Shown: positions 57,013 to 64,000 of the stretch, piece after piece | Position numbering within the stretch: the first letter of the stretch is position 1 | Layout: every line of letters starts with the position of its first letter | Assembly (NCBI RefSeq): GCF_036711975.1 | Contig: NC_091968.1 | Span: 10,230,001-10,294,000, forward strand | Direction of reading: 5' to 3' | DNA length: 64,000 bases | Source: Onthophagus taurus | Lineage: Eukaryota; Arthropoda; Insecta; Coleoptera; Scarabaeidae | Notes under the pieces: generated by a model | The model's database searches: none | What the model was told of the DNA's origin: nothing | Seen by the model: the letters and a program-made list of their open reading frames with translations, nothing else | Position numbers and translations under genes: made by a program

Positions 57013-57199
57013 ACTTTTATCAAAGTCAACCTATTTTTTTACGTACAATTAAACGGTGTAATAAAAAATCGCATAAATTTTATACTCTAACTATAGAAGT
57101 TAACTAAATTATTCTCATTTTTATGTAAAAATTGGACTTTTTTCTAAATTGAAAATTTTTCAAGTTCAATTTATGATATGTAACCATAAAAACCATAAA

Positions 57200-58060
57200 G
57201 AAGCAGAAAAGGAGACTAAACGAGGAAGACGCTGCTTCTCTAATAGCATTAAACTCCGTTCAAGAATCTCCAAAATTTACACTTCGAAGAAGTCCGTTAT
57301 AAACTGAAATTAGTAAATCGCACCTTTCCAAAATTTACAAAGAAAATAAAATTAAACCATTTAGACCACGATTTAGACAGACTTTGGATGCCGGCGATGA
57401 TGCCAAACGTTTGGATTTCTGTCTTGAGATTGGTAATGAAATATTAAATAACCGAAATTTTCATAAATTTATTGTATTTTCGGATGAAAGCGCCTTTTCA
57501 ACAAATGGCATTATTTCTCCCCAGATTGCCGTTATTGGAGTGATGTAAATCCAAATTTTACACTCACTAGACGAAGTGAACATTTCAAAAAAGTAAATGT
57601 GTGGTGTGTTATAACATATCACGGGGTAATTGGGCCATATTTGTTCGATGGAAATGTAAATCAACAGAAATATTTGCATATCTTACAAAATTGTTTTAAT
57701 GAACAACTTGATGAATTACCCTTAAATTTTATACGGTCTGTAAATGTATTTTCAGCAAGACGCTTGCCCAGCTCACCATTCACACATTGTGACCGAATGG
57801 TTAAATTTACAATTTCGTCAAAAATGGATTGGACGAGATGGCCCTATTTTATGACCAGCACGTAGTCCTGATCTTACAACTATGGATTTTTATTTTTGGG
57901 GACGATTGAAATAAATTGTTTACAGTGAACCACTTCAAGACAATGCAAAACTATTAAAAGTAAGAATAATTAATGCGATAGAATCACTACCACTGGCGGA
58001 AATTCGTAATTCTTATAAAGAATTTAGAAGTCGTCTTCAAATGTGTGCCGAATTATGAGG
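57200..58060 (+). pseudogene. Element G transposase relic
   Basis: Reads SKSHLSKIYKENKIKPFR-like, RPRFRQTLDAGDDAKRLDFC, LNNRNFHKFIVFSDESAFST (first Asp and Glu), KVNVWCVITYHGVIGPYLFD, then the frameshifted QQDACPAHH region at 57750-57790 and W-IGRDGP / S-PDLTTMDFYFWGRLK near 57820-57910. It ends near 58058. At least three frameshifts. Related to A and I. Confidence 0.75.
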
Positions 58061-58432
58061 TGATTTGTTTGAATGAATAGTTGATTTGTTCAGTTACAAA
58101 TAAATAATATTTATTACTTACATAGTGTGTTATTACTTATTACATAAAATTTACATTTAAAATATTTTATTCAATTATTTAGCCATATTTTAATTTGATT
58201 TGTCCGTATATTTTTCACTAACATAAGTAGTAACTTTTATGGTTTCTATGGTTACATATCATAAATTAAACTTGATTAATGCACTCCAATAATATACAAC
58301 CGATCAGAGTAGGATCGTTTAAAATTTCGACCAATAACGTGAATTTCTAAGTGGATAAAAGTTACCTAGGTTTTTCAACTGAATAAATCACACGTGATAT
58401 TTTATAACTGATAAAAACGCGACTACCATATA

Positions 58433-59481
58433 CAGTGTGTCCCCGGATAGGTGAAACGACTCTTATAAAATGTAAAATTTTGTTGATATTAATTGTCATC
58501 TTTTGGGGTTCAGCCCTGCTTGGTTAAAGACTAATTTTGAACATATTTTAAAATTTTTAAAAACAAGTGACTGTTGACACTGAAACGAAAACTTCTTGTG
58601 TATCAGGTAAAGTACCTTTTCTATTTACAGTATGGTAAAATGTTACTCAGAAATTTTATTTAGAATGAAAAGTTATGGCCATATGCAAATTTTCGGAATC
58701 ATCGGCCTACTTTGATAAAACCCATTTTTTATTATTTTCGTCAATTTAATAACTTACGATTTTTTGTTTTGAGAATCAGATTATTCGGAAAAAATAAACA
58801 AACCGTTCTTAAAATATTCACAAAAAATTAAATGTGTGTTCGCCCCCAAAGAAAACAGTTAATTATAACTAACAGTTAATCAGTTTCATCATATTTTTTT
58901 TTTCTTAAAATGAATACTTCCTGCTGTAAGAAATCTTTTGATTAAACGCCAACAAGTACTTCTTTTAATTCCAGTATTTGGAAATTTTTCACTAAATAAA
59001 GCAATAACCACATTTATCGGGTTTTCCCCGGTTCCATAACACTGAATCACGTAAACTTTTTCCTCTAATGTTAACATGTATTTGAAAAACACTTTAAATT
59101 TACAAAATTACAGTTTGACAGATTAACAGTGACAAGAAAGCAATTTTGTTTTTCCATGGCAGTCTTTGTTAAAAATAAAATTGATTGATATGGATTTTTC
59201 AAAGTAGGTCGATCAATCCGAAAATTTGCATATGGCAATAGTTTTTCAATCTGAACAAAACTTCTTAGTAACACTTTCACGTACTGTAAACAGAAAAGGT
59301 ACTTTACCTGCCACAAAAAAAGTTTTTCTTTCACTGTCAAGGCTCATTTGTTTTTAAAAAATTGAAAATATGTTTAAAATTAGTCTTTAATCAAGCAGGG
59401 CTAAACCCCAAAAAATGACAATTAATATCGAAAAAAATTTACCTTTTATAAGAGTTGTTTCACCTATCCGGGGACACACTG
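58433..59481 (-). mobile_element. Mariner-like element I, internally deleted
   Basis: CAGTGTGTCCCCGGATAGGT (58433) and inverse (59481) with TA flanks. TIRs match for about 120 bases through AGCCCTGCTTG. The interior keeps only the N-terminal helix-turn-helix part of a transposase (59082-58889: MLTLEEKVYVIQCYGTGENP, STCWRLIKRF). The first bases of the termini equal those of A, so A, G and I are related. Confidence 0.85.
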
Positions 59482-59485
59482 TATA

Positions 59486-60633
59486 CAGGGTGTACAAAAA
59501 GTATGGAATAATGGTTCTACAGCCTAAACTTCAACTTATATTAAAAAAGTTTTAAATAAAAGTTACTTGAAACTATTTTCCGTATATCTTGACGTAGAAA
59601 TAAAATAAAAATGATAACGGCAGTCTGTGTTACAATATGATGAGTGTGTTTTTTAAATAGAACATCTGTATATTTTAAAGTTTTTGGATTCCTTTTGACA
59701 AGGTGTTGCAAAATGTCATAAGGTTTTAATGCTTTAAAGTGCATAGTTTTCGAGATATTGTAACTTTTATTTAAAAAGATTTAATGTAGCGACAACCAAG
59801 TTATGGCGTCATTATGGAAGAGACAACCTAAGCCTTGACGTCACAGAGATGGGCGGAGCCTATACTGACTCCAAACAATTTCGTTGCTAACAAAAAATCC
59901 CCATATGCAATTTTTCAATAGACTGCCTAAGTCTGACGTCACAGAGATGGGCGGAGCTTATACTCCAAACAATTTCGTTGTTAACCACAGTTGCTAACGA
60001 TAAATCGCCAAAAAATGTCATCACTTAGTTTATTTTATTACTAATTGAAAATTGCATATGGTGATTTACCGTTAGCAACGAAAATGTTTGGAGTCATTAT
60101 AAGCACCGCCCATCTCTGTGACGTCAAGGCTTAGGTTGTCTATTAGCAACGAAAATGTTTGGAGTCGGTATAAGCTCCGCCCATCTTTATAACGTCAAGG
60201 CTCAGGTTGTCTATTAGTGATAAAATAAAATAAACTAAGTGACATTTTAGATGACATTTTTATGGCGTTTTATCTTAGCAACTGGGATATAAGCTCCGCC
60301 CACCTCTGTGACGTCAAGGCTTAGGTTGTCGCTACGTCAAATCTTTTTAAATAAAAGTTTCAATATCTCGAAAACTATGCAGTTTAAAGCATTAAAACCT
60401 TACGGCATTTTGCAACACATTGTCAAAAGGAATCCAAAAGCCTTAAAATATACAGGTGTTCCATTTAAAAAACACTCACCATGTCGTAACTCAGACTGCC
60501 GTCAAGACTTTTATTTTATTTCTACGCCATGATATGCGAAAAATAGTTTCAAGTAACTTTTATTTAAAACTTTTTTTAATATAAGTTGAAGTTTAGGCTG
60601 TAGAACCATTATTCCATACTTTTTGTACACCTG
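59486..60633. mobile_element. Element J, 1.15 kb palindromic MITE with repeated CRE-like sites
   Basis: CAGGGTGTACAAAAAGTATG (59486) and its inverse, with TA at 59484-59485 and 60634-60635. The whole element is close to a perfect inverted repeat. The palindromic block with TGACGTCA next to GAGATGGGCGGAGC occurs at about 59837 and 59934 and, inverted, near 60117 and 60307, with a decayed copy near 60190. No coding sequence; the open frames at 59541-59744 and 60308-60532 are mirror images of each other in the arms. Confidence 0.9.
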
Positions 60634-60635
60634 TA

Positions 60636-60969
60636 TACTTTTGTTTACCTGTCACATTTTTGACACGTGTAATTAAGTCAAAAATAGTTAATAAATAATT
60701 AAAAATTGTTAATAAATTGTGCAATTGTCGTGTATTAATCTCCCTAAAATACGCTCGAGCTTGATTTTAAATCAGGATAATTTTATTTTTAATTTACTCA
60801 AGTTTTGTTACCCTTTGGAAATAACTCTCAATCAAAATCAAAAGATAAAATCGCGACAGCTTTAGCTGAATGCTTTTAATTTCGAGTTATTTCAATGGTA
60901 ACCTGTGATGGTAACAAAACGTTCGTGTAAAAATAAAATTATCCGATTAAAAGACAAGCTCTTGTGTAT
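60636..60969. other. AT-rich inner part of G
   Basis: Contains a diverged inverted pair (GTTACCCTTTGGAAATAACT near 60815 and GAGTTATTTCAATGGTAACC at 60884), so probably a further old palindromic insert. No gene. Confidence 0.35.
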
Positions 60970-61302
60970 TTACCCCCGAAAAAAAGTCCAATTTTTACAT
61001 AAAAACGGGAATAATTAGTTAACTTCTATAGTTAGAATATAAAATTCGTGCGATTTAGTGGTTTGAACATATCCGACGCATTATTTATGCTGAGATAAGT
61101 TTGAAAAATCAGTAATAAAATTTTTTTTCCTCTTTGTAACTCGATCCGGGGACATACTGTATATTATTTTCTTGCAGAGCAATAAATTATTATTAATAAA
61201 AAAAAAGTGTGGTCCACTTTATCATATCTTTTGAATGATATAAATGGGTTAATAAGTATAAATCAATTTTTGACAATAAGTTGAGTTTAAAAACAAATTA
61301 AA

Positions 61303-61765
61303 ATGTCTCAAATCGCAATAATTTTTTTCTTAATCCTTCCGGTAATGTTAATAACGAGTAAATCAGTTTTAAATGATACAAACGATGAAAACAATTTAAA
61401 ATCTATAATATCAAAGTTAAAGCAAGAAGTTTCAAATAAAACATCAAAAAATTCAATACCATACTATAACAAATGGGATTTCAGATCATCAAAAAACGAT
61501 GATGATGATGATTATAGTGACGATGACTACGAAAATGTTGAGACTTATTGGAAAACTATTACTTTACCCGCTGTAATAGGTACAAAATTAAAGATAAAAC
61601 TTTGTAATTTTTTGATTTTATTTTAAATTAATTTTTTTTTTTATTATAGTTGCTGTGGTCGTTTTGGTTTTACTTTTCGTATTATTACGCCCAACTGGTT
61701 ATCTTTGCCGAATCATGTCCCGGCCGGTGCAAAGAGAAACCAAATTTAATTGGTTCAAAAAATAA
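61303..61765 (+). CDS. Small signal-peptide acidic single-pass membrane protein
   Basis: Exons 61303-61579 and 61650-61765, joined at a phase 1 GT-AG intron of 70 bp, give 130 aa. Order: signal peptide (MSQIAIIFFLILPVMLITS), lysine/serine-rich stretch, acidic run (DDDDDYSDDDYENVE at about residues 65-80), the shared block YWKTITLPAVI, a transmembrane helix (AVVVLVLLFVLL) and a short basic tail (RPTGYLCRIMSRPVQRETKF) predicted in the cytosol. The start is the first ATG; a TATAAAT lies about 60 bases upstream. Paralogue at 42670. I recognise no named family. The small size, acidic ectodomain and paired genes suggest a fast-evolving insect surface protein; function unknown. Confidence 0.75.
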
Positions 61766-61875
61766 AATTTGAATTAATACTTTGACAATGTATTTAGTGT
61801 CATATTGACGCGCAAAAAATGGTGAAATAAACACTTCAAAAAAAGGCAAAAAAGAATATTTTTATTTCGACTACA

Positions 61876-62387
61876 ATGGGGGTAATTAAAGCAATTTCGA
61901 GCCAAATTGATAAACTTGTACCCGCTTCTTTACAACCTATGTGGAATCATCCAGCAGGTTTTAATTATTTTTGTTCTTTCTGCAAATTATTCAATTCTTT
62001 GTTATTTTAGGACCAAAAACAGTATTTTTTTGGGCGCCAACGTTTAAATGGGTAAAATACTTTTATTTTAATTTTACTTATTTATTATTTATTCTTTGTG
62101 TTAAAGGGATTGGTTTTTGCTGGATTGGCCGATATAATTTCCCGAAAACCAGCTGATATTAGCATACCTCAAACAATATCATTAGCAGCAACCGGATTAA
62201 TTTGGTCCCGATATTCCCTAGTTATTAATCCGGTTAATTATAACTTATTTGCAGTAAACGTTTTTGTTGCGATAACACAAATAACTCAAATGGCACGAGC
62301 AATCAAGTAAGTTATCCTTCCTTTTAAATCAAAATTAATTTATTTTCTTTAAGATATCATATGGATAATCCACCACCGTCACATTAA
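61876..62387 (+). CDS. MPC2: Mitochondrial pyruvate carrier 2
   Basis: MPC2 and MPC1 form the heterodimer that imports pyruvate across the mitochondrial inner membrane. Exons 61876-61957, 62011-62051, 62107-62306 and 62354-62387, all with GT-AG introns of 47-55 bp, give 118 aa (human 127). Key blocks: PMWNHPAGPKTVFFWAPTFK, W followed by GLVFAGLADIISRKPADIS (first helix region), SLAATGLIWSRYSLVINPVN (second helix with the conserved W-S-R-Y-S), and YNLFAVNVFVAITQITQMAR (third helix). The N-terminal MGVIKAISSQIDKL is a short amphipathic helix as in other MPC2. The gene lies 110 bases after the small membrane protein gene and tail to tail with LYRM7. Confidence 0.95.
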
Positions 62388-62527
62388 AACAAAAAAAAAG
62401 CATTAATAAAGACAGCGGGATATTTACATGTTAACAGTAAAAATGTCTTCTTTGGAGTAAACATTATTATTATTATTATAAATAAAACATCTACTTAAAC
62501 TAAACATGACTAATTTCTTTAAGCTTT

Positions 62528-62996
62528 TTAATTCGGGCAATCTTTAAATGGAACGTTATCCAATTTTAAAGTTTCTGGCAAAATCCTCATCTCTAAAATA
62601 AAAAGAATTAAATATAAACAAATCAAATAATAAGATTCCACACCATATTTTCCAGGTGATACTTCTACAGCTTGTATAACAGTTGTTAAAAGCTCCTTTT
62701 GTACTTCATTAGCTAATTTTGTCAACTAAAAATTATTTTTATACAAAAAAATTACACCAATAAAAGCATTAATATCACCTCTGCTATTGCTACGGGGTCT
62801 TTTACGTGCTTATTTTTCTTAAATTCCTCGTTTATTTTAATCCTGCCCTTTTCTAAAGCATTATCGTCGTTTGCAAACACTTTTTTACGCGCCTTATGCA
62901 ATCGTTTAAACGCTAAAAGTACCTTTATTACTACGTTAAAGCAACCTTTATTAGTATTCTCACTTAACTTACTTCTTTTCGAAGATTTTGAGACAT
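62528..62996 (-). CDS. LYRM7: LYRM7/MZM1 complex III assembly factor
   Basis: LYR-motif matrix protein that holds the Rieske Fe-S protein before it is inserted into respiratory complex III. Exons on the minus strand: 62996-62973, 62922-62779, 62725-62644 and 62592-62528; introns of 50, 53 and 51 bp with GT-AG ends. The product is 104 aa, the same as human LYRM7. The sequence starts [20 protein letters not shown], then [40 protein letters not shown], and ends [12 protein letters not shown]. The LYR-position residues read FKRLHK, as in this subfamily (human FKTLHR), and the INEEFKKNK block is diagnostic. Each exon is too short to find by open-frame length alone. Confidence 0.95.
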
Positions 62997-63034
62997 TTAT
63001 TTAATCTTAAAAGTTAAGTTGACAAATAAATTTG

Positions 63035-63056
63035 AGGTTATGTTTGAACATAACCT
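63035..63056. promoter_or_regulatory. Palindromic AGGTTATGTT/AACATAACCT promoter element of LYRM7
   Basis: Two inverted copies of the 10-mer separated by TG, 39 bases upstream of the LYRM7 ATG. A single copy occurs at 25368 (DONSON) and 42640 (PSMG1 and the adjacent gene). Confidence 0.55.
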
Positions 63057-63487
63057 TAAACGTCATTTTAAGGAAACGTTATTGATTATATAACTTAATA
63101 CAATTTTTAAATAAATTAATTATACATATAATAAAGAAGATAATTCTTAAATAACAATAAATTTATTTATAAATAATTCACTAAAATGAATTAATTGCAA
63201 AAAGAAAATTTGTTAGAAAATATTTTAGGTTGGTTACACTGAGATTTGACAATCAAAATTTAAACCGCGTCTTTACGATTATTTTTATAGGTTCGTTTTT
63301 TTATGTTGATTTTGTATTTTAAAAACTTACTTTGTAATCGAATGAAGTACCAAATAAAAAATCGAAGTTGAACTTCACTTAACACCACTAAAAATCGAAG
63401 CACTTCTTGGCACAACTTAACAGCTACAATAATGGCGACGATTGTTTGTTGTAGATTCAATTGTTTTTAAAATCGCTTGGCAACCGC
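63057..63487. other. AT-rich spacer upstream of LYRM7
   Basis: No gene recognised. A minus-strand open frame (63460-63260, NLQQTIVAIIVAVKLCQEVL) has no family I know and no clear context. Confidence 0.35.
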
Positions 63488-64000
63488 AAGGTTCGTTATG
63501 AACGTATCCCCCCGCAAAAGCTTTGCTGTGACGTCATTGGATGAATTGACATTTCTATGTTTTTATTTATACAGTGTATTTCACTTAAGAAGCAATACAC
63601 AAAAATATTAAAATATAAAAAAAAGATATAAAATAAAATAAAACCAATATTAAAATATAAAGCGAAATATTAACGGTTATAATTTTATTATTGTTAGGTT
63701 ATCCAACTTGACTCGGTTACCATGGTGATTAAGATCCAAATATTGCAGGTGCTTGTCAAAATTGAAATTGAATTTAAGTTTTTTTAAGGAAAAAGTCTTA
63801 GTTAATTGGTTTAAAAGGCTGTATTTCACTCAAAATTGGTTTATCTAAGGAATTATAAACAAGGTAAGTGGATTGAATCAAAAAATTTATTTCTCTTAAT
63901 TAGAATCGATTTAAATTAATTACAATTAACGAATTTGTTATGAATGCGAGATAATCGTAAAGAATTCGAATTGTTTTAAAATTAATAAAAATTAGGTTAG
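63488..64000 (+). repeat. Repeat R, copy 2, inverted relative to 24632-25205
   Basis: Starts with GTTCGTTATGAACGTATCCC and CTTTGCTGTGACGTCATTGG. It then runs through ATACAGTGTATTTCACTTAA and the unit AGGTTATCCAACTTGACTCG to the window edge, which cuts it. The two R copies thus bracket 25.2-63.5 kb in opposite orientation. Confidence 0.85.

Larger units (their letters stand above)
52600..57060. mobile_element. Element H, long foldback, interrupted by a MULE-like MITE and a LINE
   Basis: The left arm (about 52640-53100) and right arm (53540-53950, 54286-54375, 57013-57060) are inverted. Examples are TTTTTTTACGTACAATTAAA at 57036-57055 against 52675-52695, the GAATTTAATTCTCTA/TAGAGAATTAAATTC pair, and the GCCAACGTTCATTC / GAATGAATGTTGGC pair. 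The right arm is split by a MITE and a LINE. The outermost ends are lost or unresolved. No own gene found. Confidence 0.6.
57060..61159 (+). mobile_element. Mariner-like element G, left end lost, with elements I and J inside
   Basis: The right end is GATCCGGGGACATACTG at 61159 followed by TA. The right arm 60970-61159 pairs with 57060-57145 (TATAGAAGTTAACTAAATTA against TAATTAGTTAACTTCTATAG). The outer left TIR is missing where G meets element H. An inner inverted pair (CAAGTTCAATTTATGATATG at 57160 and its inverse at 58255-58275) frames the transposase relic. I (58433-59481) and J (59486-60633) sit next to each other, each on its own TA. Confidence 0.7.

Overview
The window is nuclear DNA of an insect. 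It is AT-rich, with very short introns (47 to about 60 bp) and metazoan housekeeping genes broken up by a dense, many-layered set of transposons. A beetle is plausible from the transposon mix, but I cannot prove the order. There are no operons, no CRISPR array and no rRNA or tRNA gene that I can see. The real genes are: the 5' part of a secreted GH18 chitinase-like gene (minus, cut by the left edge); REXO2 oligoribonuclease (plus), with a probable alternative mitochondrial leader exon; DONSON (plus, 25.4-27.0 kb); PSMG1 proteasome assembly chaperone (minus, 41.85-42.6 kb); two related small signal-peptide/acidic/single-TM proteins (42.7 and 61.3 kb); MPC2 mitochondrial pyruvate carrier (plus, 61.9-62.4 kb); and LYRM7/MZM1 complex III assembly factor (minus, 62.5-63.0 kb).

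Layout. 0-2.1 kb: two host genes. 2.17-14.65 kb: a Russian-doll nest. Mariner-like element A holds a hAT element, which itself holds a mariner with 0.5 kb inverted repeats and an intact transposase. A also holds long-TIR element B, which contains a LINE fragment, a long hairpin and a further TA-flanked element E. 14.9-21.7 kb: a palindrome-bounded locus around a higher-order tandem array (597 bp and 464 bp units, about 5.6 kb) whose monomer contains nested palindromes. 21.9-24.6 kb: a TTAA-flanked DNA transposon with a YqaJ nuclease relic, inserted in a repeat (R) that returns in inverted orientation at the right edge. 25.4-42.6 kb: DONSON and PSMG1 were convergent neighbours. A 14.3 kb block of transposons now separates them, and it is flanked by a direct duplication of about 370 bp that carries both 3' ends. 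43-61.2 kb: MITEs, an RTE-type LINE, two EN/RT LINEs, mariners F, G, I and J, a MULE-like MITE with a 9 bp target duplication, and a degenerate multicopy gene. 61.3-63.0 kb: three compact host genes. The right edge is repeat R again.

The host genes are housekeeping or mitochondrial (RNA turnover, pyruvate import, complex III assembly, replication-fork protection, proteasome assembly) and do not form one pathway. Three gene starts share the 10-mer AACATAACCT within about 60 bp of the ATG, which suggests a common core-promoter element. The most unusual features are the tandem array with nested palindromes, the long duplication around the 14 kb insertion, element B sitting at the same position in opposite TIRs of two A copies, and the dual-leader structure of REXO2.
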